A DNA stretch of 29,902 nt from JAVBQJ01 sp031549115 (lineage in GTDB: Bacteria > Verrucomicrobiota > Lentisphaeria > Victivallales > Victivallaceae), in the NCBI GenBank assembly GCA_031549115.1, contig JAVBQJ010000030.1, positions 1-29,902 on the forward strand. Direction: 5' to 3'. A model generated the notes under the pieces. That model saw nothing but the letters and a program-made list of their open reading frames with translations, had not been told where the DNA came from and ran no database searches. Position numbers and translations under genes: made by a program. Positions 9,501 to 15,442 of the stretch are shown here, one piece after another (the first letter of the stretch is position 1; each line of letters opens with the position of its first letter).

Positions 9501-10168
9501 ACTTCGATCCGGCGCGAAAGCTGCGCCGGGCGATCCGGCGCGGCGTCCATGCCGATAACCTGTTTGCCATTGCGGTCCCGGCTCTCAATCACCCTGGCGG
9601 CGAACGGGTCGCCATGGTTGGTCATGATGCAATGCGCCCACGGTTCATCGAAAACCATAAATTTGCAGTCTCCCTGAAAGTTGTCGTCGACCAGCATGTC
9701 GATCGAGAATTCGTAATCGGTGTTCGGCTTCACTTCGATCAGCCGCTCCACCCGGACCGGCGGATCGCTCTCCAGCGGAAGCGTCATCCGAACGCTCTGT
9801 TTGCCTTCGGAGGCCACCGCCGTATCCAGGGTTGCCCCGGTGTTCTTCCAACCTTCGAAGCCGTCTTCGAAGCCCGGATTGGACACCGGAACCGCCGGAG
9901 CCGAGGTGAAATTATCGATCCAGACGCTGCCGATGGAGCCTTTGTCGGTGGCGACATAGACATTCACCCTGGTGTTATCCCGCGAGTTGAAAGCACAGAC
10001 CATCCGCCGCCAGACGCCGGACACGACAATCGGCGTATTCACTCCCGCGCTCTCCCAGCCGGCCAACGGCGCGGCGTCGAAGTCATCGGCGAAAAACACC
10101 TCTTCCCCGAACGCCGTTCCCACGGCCAATCCGGCCAGCAGCAGCGCCATCCATCTTGCCACAAACAT
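6572..10168 (-). CDS. Secreted GH20-like hexosaminidase fused to a C-terminal sialidase-fold domain
   Basis: A 1198-aa secreted protein. The signal peptide covers about residues 1-21. A beta-sandwich, carbohydrate-binding-like region (about 22-305) includes NPGFEDGFEGWKNTG at 97-111. A GH20b-type accessory domain follows (about 308-435; IPEPQMVEWLP, then EGYVLQVKSDGVNI and AGAFYGVMSILGL). A GH20-like TIM barrel (about 438-805) opens with DYPNLPLRGFSY. HGGE at 649-652 sits where GH20 enzymes carry the catalytic Asp-Glu pair; only Glu is kept. Residues about 840-1198 form a sialidase-type propeller with five Asp-boxes (SDDQGLTW 894, STDYGKTW 945, SEDGGKTF 1007, SSDGLNW 1063, SRDGGKSW 1120). It probably removes sugars from a complex glycan outside the cytoplasm. 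The start has AGAGGAC upstream and lies 26 bp after the pseudopilin gene, so the two are one operon. A paralogue at 11128-13590 lacks the propeller. Actual activity is unproven. Confidence 0.8.
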   Translation of the reverse strand: MFVARWMALLLAGLAVGTAFGEEVFFADDFDAAPLAGWESAGVNTPIVVSGVWRRMVCAFNSRDNTRVNVYVATDKGSIGSVWIDNFTSAPAVPVSNPGFEDGFEGWKNTGATLDTAVASEGKQSVRMTLPLESDPPVRVERLIEVKPNTDYEFSIDMLVDDNFQGDCKFMVFDEPWAHCIMTNHGDPFAARVIESRDRNGKQVIGMDAAPDRPAQLSRRIEVPDTAANLCFSVDCNDRAFAGSFSATLTDPASGDTLLQLQSGEKKGEWRTLKGICVSTGPEVELTLRAEGEGVLEVDNVMLTPPRLIPEPQMVEWLPARDNFVLPETLTVSITGGDGAIVLDGAMELLEKDLRALGKKLVRTDAADAALRIVIDPKYAGFEEANEGYVLQVKSDGVNIDCGAAAGAFYGVMSILGLIDRYGLDYALPGCSMIDYPNLPLRGFSYAPSPEECARLKLNFYIVSTGYPEEPGYIAQIEELAATCRKYNLEFVPLLSTIRGGFYVQSKNPSLAVGETFAGEAVTLTGTEPAQLAHPYVIRTGLTDIVVTNAAGTRTYREGKDYTVIAGEMASLFTKLDTARKFAIARTPESGIGDGETVEVAYDAVTTLHPAYCPVEPQVRELNDAFFEDFTRRYELNYVHPCLCLMEFHGGEKELAADRRVARHIAETGESPLKLSVKDMFRNLDAMQKSNPDAKVLFFTGTVNDYAREAAPLLQTRAKDLVAIIWGYDAEWPNAYGVEAAKFWSSYGIPFVTMPWSNKRNIIGHAQLAKEAIAAGLPCLGTIGSNWPEGPGDLVASASTAWRVPRRGEKKYIEIKNLDSAGWEQMRPRWEDIEIKAAGDRAIPARRLMLEAPPRKIMAVPLLVPMPDAGRLMLAFNAEYPGGSLVHYAMKMFSDDQGLTWSLPEYLNSDDTMPAFGFNSMTCYLGDGVLLAYPITDGTLYRYRSTDYGKTWQKFSEIRLPEEDPHYYTWDPPLVTDGRIYETAYVYYRAGGRPDGELTVYGYYRISEDGGKTFGPDIIPPEWHGVNEVFLFRKRDGGFIGAGRRQNHNADGDQSDSLVVSLSSDGLNWSVPVEVQGDGRMHPSIVELPDGRLIMTYVVREGYPDNADGFPRYGIEAVESRDGGKSWNSAEPYRLAEFTAEQLRGADRWAASTQSTSSVLLPDGEILTVFGTAHRAVFGPGGRQMPRDLGLIRWFPSL

Positions 10169-10194
10169 GATTCAAAGTCCTCTGGGTATCTTAC

Positions 10195-10923
10195 TCAAAA
10201 CGCGCCGCTGTCGCCGTTAAAACGTTGTTGCCATTCACTGCTGGCAGACGTACTGTAAATCTTGGCAGGCGCGATTTTCTCCACATGCCCGTCCACGCAC
10301 ATGATATTCTTATAGTCCCCATGGCGGCTGGTGTCGTCAAAATCTTCGTCTTTATAGTTATTGACGCCGATACCACACTGAGGCCACATCGACGCCGAAT
10401 CCGCCATTGCCACAAATAGGGACGGAAGCTTGCAGCCGCTGAACATCCGGAATTCATAGCCAGGTTGAGGACCTGCTGCGCCGGCCCAACTGAGGGCGTT
10501 GTTCCAACCATAATTGCTGACATCATACCCGCCCGTACTCTCTTCGGTCTGGTACCAGCCGGGGTAGGTTTTCTGCGACGGACACATATAGACCGCCCCC
10601 AATTGGCCGGTCGCCGGGATCGGCGAGGGAATCGAAACTCCCGCATAGTCGGCCAACAGTTCCGCCCAAAGTTTCGAACCCTGGCGCACGATCAGCAAAA
10701 TAGGCGTAGAGTATGAGTATTGCCGCGCCGGGCAGATGTAATCGTTGTTGTCATGACCGTACATGGCGTTGAACAGGCCGAACTGTTTCAGGTTGCTGGT
10801 GCATTTGGCGTTCTGCGCCGCCGCCCGCGCCTTGGACAGCGCCGGCAACAGCATACTGGCCAGAATGGCAATAATTGCAATCACGACCAGCAGTTCTATC
10901 AGCGTAAATTTCTTTGACTGCAT
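10195..10923 (-). CDS. Pseudopilin-like protein with H-X9-DG domain
   Basis: A 242-aa protein starting with a short basic leader and then the prepilin-type helix FTLIELLVVIAIIAILASM, followed by LPALSKARAAAQ. Glu at position 5 of the predicted mature protein is kept. The residue before the cleavage site is Lys instead of the usual Gly. Near the C-terminus RHGDYKNIMCVDG fits the H-X9-DG signature common in Lentisphaerota and Planctomycetes pseudopilins. Such proteins are thought to insert in the inner membrane and may assemble into type II secretion-like or pilus-like fibres. The rest is a variable extracytoplasmic domain. The start has GAGAGG upstream and a promoter at 10992-11019. The first 68 residues differ by only one residue from the pseudopilin at 13617-14348, after which the two diverge. 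It is followed 26 bp later by the GH20/sialidase gene. Confidence 0.88.
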   Translation of the reverse strand: MQSKKFTLIELLVVIAIIAILASMLLPALSKARAAAQNAKCTSNLKQFGLFNAMYGHDNNDYICPARQYSYSTPILLIVRQGSKLWAELLADYAGVSIPSPIPATGQLGAVYMCPSQKTYPGWYQTEESTGGYDVSNYGWNNALSWAGAAGPQPGYEFRMFSGCKLPSLFVAMADSASMWPQCGIGVNNYKDEDFDDTSRHGDYKNIMCVDGHVEKIAPAKIYSTSASSEWQQRFNGDSGAF

Positions 10924-10956
10924 TTCGACACCTCTCCCGTGTTTCGTTTTCGCATC

Positions 10957-10982
10957 GATTTCAAAAACATATAGTTGAAATC
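10957..10982 (-). promoter_or_regulatory. Leader inverted repeat upstream of pseudopilin
   Basis: GATTTCAA and TTGAAATC form a perfect 8-base inverted repeat with a 10-base spacer, placed just after the predicted transcription start. The same structure is present at 14391-14416 in the duplicated unit, where the one changed base still allows a G-U pair in RNA. It may be an RNA hairpin in the leader or an operator. Confidence 0.45.
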
Positions 10983-10991
10983 TCTTCTTTA

Positions 10992-11019
10992 ATTATAGGA
11001 ATTTTTCACGGGAATACAA
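10992..11019 (-). promoter_or_regulatory. Sigma70-like promoter of pseudopilin/GH20-sialidase operon
   Basis: On the - strand: TTGTAT, 16 bases, TATAAT. The 8-base palindrome TTGATCAA overlaps the upstream edge of the -35 box (11019-11026) and is followed on the + strand by AGTCA. The same arrangement is found at 14427-14454, so the promoter was copied with the unit. The AraC protein encoded next to the other copy is a candidate regulator (inference). Confidence 0.6.
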
Positions 11020-11086
11020 TTGATCAAAGTCACTATTTCATGATAAATGAACGGAAATTGCATTGCGGCAGTGCTGCAGGGGGATA

Positions 11087-11118
11087 CCGGGTGGCCGCTT
11101 TGCGCGTGGCCACCCCGG
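11087..11118 (-). terminator. GC-rich hairpin after truncated GH20-like gene
   Basis: GGGTGGCC at 11089-11096 pairs with GGCCACCC at 11108-11115 across an 11-base loop, about 10 bases past the stop codon at 11128. No T-run follows on the - strand, so it is either a weak terminator or a processing stem. It separates the two duplicated units. Confidence 0.5.
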
Positions 11119-11127
11119 CCCCGGAGT

Positions 11128-13590
11128 TTATTTCGGATCGAGATTCTTGATCTCGATGTACTTTTTTTCGCCGGGCCGGGGTACCCGCCAGGCAGTGGAG
11201 GCGGTTTCCACCAGATCGCCGGGGGCTTCCGGCCAATTGGAACCGACCGTCCCCAGGCAGGGCAGCCCGGCCGCGGCCGCCGCTCTCGCCAGTTGGGCGT
11301 GGCCGTTGATATTGCGCTTATTGCTCCACGGCATGGTTACGGAGGCGATTCCGTAGCTGCTCCAGAATTTCATCGCTTCCACGCCGTAGGCGTTCGGCCA
11401 CTCCGCGTCATAGCCCCAGATGACCGCGACCAGATCCTTGGCATGCGTCTGCAGCAGCGGCGCCGCCTCAAGGGCATATTCGTTAACCGTACCGGTGAAA
11501 AACAGCACTTTGGCGTCGGGATTGCCCTTCTGTATGACCTCGAGGTTATACAACATATCCGTGATGGCGAGCTTCAGGGGCGACTCTCCGGTTTCGGCGG
11601 TATGGCGGGCGATGCGGCTGTCTTCCAACATATGTTTTTCGCCGCCGTGGAATTCCATCAGGCACAACATCGGATGAATATAATTCAGCTCATACTTGCG
11701 GACGAAGTCCGGGAAAAACGCGTCGTTCACCTCCCGCACCTGCGGCTCCAACGGGCAATAGTAGGCATGCAGTGCCGTCACCGCGTCATAGGAGACCGCC
11801 ACGGTCTCACCGTCGCCGATCCCGGATTCGGGGGTGCGGACGATGGCAAATTTGCGCGCGGTGTCCAGCTTGTCGAAGGGCGTCGACATCTCGCCCGCGA
11901 TCACCGTATAATCTTTTCCCTCGCGATAGGTATGCGTCCCGGCGCTGTTCTTTACGACGATGTCGGTCAGCTCGGTCCGGATCACATGCGAATTGGCCAA
12001 CTCCGCCGGCTCCGTTCCGGTCAGGGTGACCGCTTCGTCGACAAAGGACTCTCCCACCGCCAGCGACGGGTTTTTGCTCTGGACATACTGGCCACGCAGG
12101 GTTTGGAGCATGGGGGCGAGTTCCAGATGGTACTTGCGGCAGGTCGCGACAAACTCTTCGGTTGCCGCGATATCCGCCGGACGCTCCGGATAACCGGTGC
12201 TCGCCATGTAGAAATTCAACTTCAGCCGGGCGCACTCCTCCGGGCTTGTCGCATAGCTGAATCCGCGCAGCGGCAGATCCGGGTAGTCGGTCATGTCGCA
12301 CCCCGGAAGCGCGTAATCCGCGCCGTAGCGGTCGATCAGGCCGAGTATGCTCATGACGCCGTAAAAGGCTCCCGCCGCGGTGCCGCTGTGAATGTTGACG
12401 CCGTCCGATTTCACCTGGAGCGTATAGCCTTCGTTCGGCTCCTCGGATACCGCATACTTCGAATCGATGACGATCCGCAGCGCGGCATCCGCCGCGTCGG
12501 TGCGGACCGCCTTCTTTCCGAGCGCCTGTAAATCTTTTTCCAACAGCTCCATGGCGCCGTCCAGCACGACGTCGCCGTCGCCGCCGGAGATCGACACGGT
12601 CAGCGTTTCGGGCAACACGAAGTTTTCCCGCGCCGGCTGCCACGCCACTATCTGCGGTTCGGGGATCAGGCGCGGCGGCGTCAACATCACATTGTCCACC
12701 TCCACCACCCCTTCCCCGTCGGCGCGCAACGTCAATACCACCTCCGGTCCGGTGGAAACACAAATGCCCTCGAGCGTCTGCCATTCTCCCTTTTTCTCTG
12801 GCGGCAGCAATTCCAGCAGGATGTCGCCGGATTTCGCATCGGTGAGCGTCGCCGAAAAGGAGCCGGTAAACGCGCGATCATTGCAGTCGACGCTGAAACA
12901 CAGGTTGACCGCGGTAGCCGGCACTTCGATCCGGCGCGAAAGCTGCGCCGGGCAATCCGGCTCGGCGTTCATGCCGATGACCTGTCTGCCGTTGCGGTCC
13001 CGGCTCTCAACCACTCTGGCGGCGAAGGGTTCGCCATAGTTGGTCATGATGCAATGCGCCCGCGGGTTATCGAAAACCAAAAATTTGCAGTCCCCCTGAA
13101 AGTTGTCGTCGACCAGCATGTCGATGGTGAATTCGTAGTCGGTGTCCGGCTTCACGTCAATCAGCCGTTCCAGCAGGACCTGCGGATCGCTCTCCAGCTC
13201 CAGCGTCATTCGGACACTCTGTTTGCCTTCGGTGGCCATCGTCGTATCCAGGCTCGCTCCGGTGTTTTTCCAGCCTTCGAAGCCGTCTTCGAAGCCCGGA
13301 TTGGACACCGGAACCGCCGGAACCGAGGTGAAGTTATCGATCCAGACGCTGCCGATGGAGCCTTTGTCGGTGGCGATATAAACCTCCACCCGGTCATTTT
13401 CCAGCGAGTTAAAAGTACAGACCATCCGCCGCCAGACGCCGGACACGACAATCGGCGTATTCACTCCCGAGCTCTCCCAGCCGGCCAACGGCGCGGCGTC
13501 GAAGTCCTCGGCAAAAAACGCTTCTTCCCCGAATGCCGTCCCCGCAACCAAACCTGCCAGCAACAGCGCCATCCATCTTGCCACAAACAT
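11128..13590 (-). CDS. Secreted GH20-like protein, paralogue lacking the sialidase-fold domain
   Basis: An 820-aa protein that follows the first about 820 residues of the 1198-aa fusion encoded at 6572-10168 with high identity throughout. It shares the signal peptide, the carbohydrate-binding-like region, the GH20b-type domain, and the GH20-like barrel with HGGE in the same context (LCLMEFHGGEK). It ends at IEIKNLDPK followed by TAA, exactly where the fusion enters its Asp-box propeller. No propeller remnant lies in the short space before the next unit. It starts after GGGAGA and 26 bp beyond its pseudopilin gene, the same spacing as in the other unit. It is either a deletion derivative or the ancestral form to which a propeller was later added. 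As a free-standing GH20-like enzyme it appears complete. Substrate is unknown; shared binding domains suggest the same glycan as its paralogue. Confidence 0.8.
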   Translation of the reverse strand: MFVARWMALLLAGLVAGTAFGEEAFFAEDFDAAPLAGWESSGVNTPIVVSGVWRRMVCTFNSLENDRVEVYIATDKGSIGSVWIDNFTSVPAVPVSNPGFEDGFEGWKNTGASLDTTMATEGKQSVRMTLELESDPQVLLERLIDVKPDTDYEFTIDMLVDDNFQGDCKFLVFDNPRAHCIMTNYGEPFAARVVESRDRNGRQVIGMNAEPDCPAQLSRRIEVPATAVNLCFSVDCNDRAFTGSFSATLTDAKSGDILLELLPPEKKGEWQTLEGICVSTGPEVVLTLRADGEGVVEVDNVMLTPPRLIPEPQIVAWQPARENFVLPETLTVSISGGDGDVVLDGAMELLEKDLQALGKKAVRTDAADAALRIVIDSKYAVSEEPNEGYTLQVKSDGVNIHSGTAAGAFYGVMSILGLIDRYGADYALPGCDMTDYPDLPLRGFSYATSPEECARLKLNFYMASTGYPERPADIAATEEFVATCRKYHLELAPMLQTLRGQYVQSKNPSLAVGESFVDEAVTLTGTEPAELANSHVIRTELTDIVVKNSAGTHTYREGKDYTVIAGEMSTPFDKLDTARKFAIVRTPESGIGDGETVAVSYDAVTALHAYYCPLEPQVREVNDAFFPDFVRKYELNYIHPMLCLMEFHGGEKHMLEDSRIARHTAETGESPLKLAITDMLYNLEVIQKGNPDAKVLFFTGTVNEYALEAAPLLQTHAKDLVAVIWGYDAEWPNAYGVEAMKFWSSYGIASVTMPWSNKRNINGHAQLARAAAAAGLPCLGTVGSNWPEAPGDLVETASTAWRVPRPGEKKYIEIKNLDPK

Positions 13591-13616
13591 GATTCACAAT
13601 CTCCCGGATATCTTGC

Positions 13617-14348
13617 TCAAAACGCGCCGCTGCCGCCGTCAAAACGCTGGCGCCATTCACTGCCGGCAGCCGTGCTGTACAACTTGAACGGCACGATTTT
13701 CTCCACATGCCCATCCACGCACATGACATTTTTGAATTCGCCGTGACGCCGGGTATCATCGATTACGGCGGAGCTGTAATTGAAGCTTCCGTCATCGTAT
13801 TGGAACCACATCGCCACCGTATCCCCCATCAATACGAACTGGGACGGCGTTTTGCAACTGCTGGACATCCGGTAAGCATAGTAGACGCTTTCGACACCGG
13901 CAACTCCGCCGGACACCGGGCTGACGGCGTTGTTCCAGCCGTAATTGCTGAGATCATAGCCGCCCGCGCCCAACTCGGTCTGGTACCAGCCAGCGAGGGT
14001 CTTCTGCGACGGACACATAAAAACCGCCCCCAATTGGCCGGTCGCCGGAATCGGCGACGGAATCGAAGCACCCGCATAGTCGGCCAACAACTGTGCCCAC
14101 AGCTGAGACCCCGAGCGTACACACAGCAATACCGGCGTCCTGAACTGGCGCGCCGGACAGATGTAATCATTGTTATCGTGACTGTACATGGCGTTGAACA
14201 GGCCGAACTGCTTCAGGTTGCTGGTGCATTTGGCGTTCTGCGCCGCCGCCCGCGCCTTGGACAGCGCCGGCAGCAACATACTGGCCAAAATGGCGATAAT
14301 CGCAATCACCACCAACAACTCTATCAGCGTAAATTTCTTTGACTGCAT
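13617..14348 (-). CDS. Pseudopilin-like protein with H-X9-DG domain (duplicate)
   Basis: A 243-aa paralogue of the protein at 10195-10923. The leader, membrane helix and first 68 residues are the same except for Ser in place of Gly near residue 56. The middle is clearly diverged, and the C-terminus is similar again (RRHGEFKNVMCVDG, then EWRQRFDGGSGAF). The H-X9-DG spacing is exact. Again Lys, not Gly, precedes the Phe of the predicted cleavage site. The start is preceded by GGGAGAGGTG. It lies between the AraC gene and the truncated GH20-like gene, which begins 26 bp after its stop. The mosaic of identical and diverged blocks suggests either strong constraint on the assembly helix or gene conversion between the copies. 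Confidence 0.88.
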   Translation of the reverse strand: MQSKKFTLIELLVVIAIIAILASMLLPALSKARAAAQNAKCTSNLKQFGLFNAMYSHDNNDYICPARQFRTPVLLCVRSGSQLWAQLLADYAGASIPSPIPATGQLGAVFMCPSQKTLAGWYQTELGAGGYDLSNYGWNNAVSPVSGGVAGVESVYYAYRMSSSCKTPSQFVLMGDTVAMWFQYDDGSFNYSSAVIDDTRRHGEFKNVMCVDGHVEKIVPFKLYSTAAGSEWRQRFDGGSGAF

Positions 14349-14390
14349 TTCGACACCTCTCCCGTGTTCCGCTTTTCCCGTTTTCGCATC

Positions 14391-14416
14391 GATTCCAAAA
14401 ACATATAGTTGAAATC
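14391..14416 (-). promoter_or_regulatory. Leader inverted repeat, second copy
   Basis: GATTCCAA and TTGAAATC with a 10-base spacer, matching 10957-10982 except for one base. In the - strand transcript the changed base gives a U-G pair, so a leader hairpin would be kept. Confidence 0.42.
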
Positions 14417-14426
14417 TCTTCTCTTA

Positions 14427-14454
14427 ATTATAGGAATTTTTCCGCGGAATGCAA
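14427..14454 (-). promoter_or_regulatory. Sigma70-like promoter of pseudopilin/truncated GH20 operon
   Basis: On the - strand: TTGCAT, 16 bases, TATAAT. The palindrome TTGATCAA (14454-14461) sits at the upstream edge of the -35 box, as in the other unit. Slightly further upstream AGTCAT and ATGACT (14463-14480) form a 6-base inverted repeat, a possible activator site next to the AraC gene. Confidence 0.6.
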
Positions 14455-14502
14455 TTGATCAAAGTCATGATTTAATGACTTCAAAACGGAAATTTCGTTT
14501 TC

Positions 14503-15339
14503 TCAGTCGATATGGTCCCGGCGTCTCTGGCGGTTCAGCCAGTGCGACAGCGCTTCAGGAGAAGCGAATCCGATCTGCCGGGCAATCACTTTGTGGGTGG
14601 CTCCCTGCCCCCGAAGTTTATTGTAGTGGGCATAACGGATCCGGGTGACGTATTCGCTGAAGCCGCACTCCGCCACTTTGGCGAAAAGCGTCAGAAAATG
14701 CGATTTGCTGTATCCGGCCTCCTGGGCCAGCTCCTGCGCGGAAATATTGCAGCCGTTGCTGCCGCCTATCCGTTTCATCGCATGGACGATGCGGTAGCGC
14801 CACAGGGGAAACGGACCGGGTTCCCGGTCGGGAAAATCGCTCAACAGCTGCAGCCGCACACAGGCGAGCATATGTTTGAGCATCCGCAGCCGGTCCGCCG
14901 AACTCAATTGCATATCCCGGACGTGTTCGAATCCGTCCCGCATCCACCAGCCCATGCCGAAATCCGGAACCTCCCGGAGACACACCGAGGAATAGTCGGT
15001 ACCGCGCAATTCGAATATTTCCCAATAAATATACCCGGGATAGAAGTGAATGCAGCCGTAGTACGCCTCCTCGCCGAGCGACCTGCCGGTATCGTGGATG
15101 TCTTTGCTGGTCTGGAGCATGCACACACCGGGCTCAAGCCGGTAATACTTGGTGTTGAATCCGAATACGCAACGCCCCTGCAAGCCCACATTCAGCTCCA
15201 CGCAATGCTGATGGCGCGCCTGCGTTTCAATCTGTTCCCCATCCGGCGTGAAATCGCAGACCGGCTCGACCTCCGACGGCGCCAACGAGGAAATGATCTT
15301 CCACTCCGTTTGCAGTTGCGCTTCAAATAAATGCCGCAT
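14503..15339 (-). CDS. AraC-family transcriptional regulator
   Basis: A 278-aa regulator. The N-terminal half (to about residue 170) is a cupin-like sensor region (RHQHCVELNVGLQGRCVF, then LEPGVCMLQ), the usual sugar-binding part of AraC proteins. The C-terminal 100 residues form the AraC double helix-turn-helix: ISAQELAQEAGYSKSHFLTL is the first and HKVIARQIGFASPEALSHWL the second. I chose ATG 15339; an in-frame TTG at 15363 would add eight residues but has no better ribosome-binding site. A promoter-like sequence lies at 15390-15418. It lies next to the duplicated pseudopilin/GH20 units on one side and the rhamnosidase gene on the other. It is therefore a plausible activator of either, with the TTGATCAA sites at the two pseudopilin promoters as candidate targets (inference). 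Confidence 0.9.
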   Translation of the reverse strand: MRHLFEAQLQTEWKIISSLAPSEVEPVCDFTPDGEQIETQARHQHCVELNVGLQGRCVFGFNTKYYRLEPGVCMLQTSKDIHDTGRSLGEEAYYGCIHFYPGYIYWEIFELRGTDYSSVCLREVPDFGMGWWMRDGFEHVRDMQLSSADRLRMLKHMLACVRLQLLSDFPDREPGPFPLWRYRIVHAMKRIGGSNGCNISAQELAQEAGYSKSHFLTLFAKVAECGFSEYVTRIRYAHYNKLRGQGATHKVIARQIGFASPEALSHWLNRQRRRDHID

Positions 15340-15389
15340 GCCAGAAAATCCCGCTGATTTCAATCGATATACACACCCGCGACAGCGGG

Positions 15390-15418
15390 AATATACTCCG
15401 CCGCAAATGATAATGCAA
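15390..15418 (-). promoter_or_regulatory. Sigma70-like promoter for the AraC gene
   Basis: On the - strand: TTGCAT, 17 bases, TATATT, lying in the short gap between the rhamnosidase stop and the AraC start, about 50 bases before ATG 15339. A CCCGC-GCGGG inverted repeat (15376-15389) lies between the promoter and the gene. Confidence 0.5.
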
Positions 15419-15442
15419 TTGCTCTCCGCTGAATTTTCCCAA

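Noticed and set aside
6482..10258. A 1258-codon open frame on the + strand, with a similar 494-codon frame at 11047-12531
   Set aside because: Both are antisense to the duplicated GH20-like genes. Their similarity to each other follows from that duplication, and the composition is that of a shadow frame.
11128..13590. Treating the shorter GH20-like gene as a pseudogene
   Set aside because: Its signal peptide and catalytic-type barrel are complete, it ends exactly at a domain border, and there is no frameshift or internal stop.
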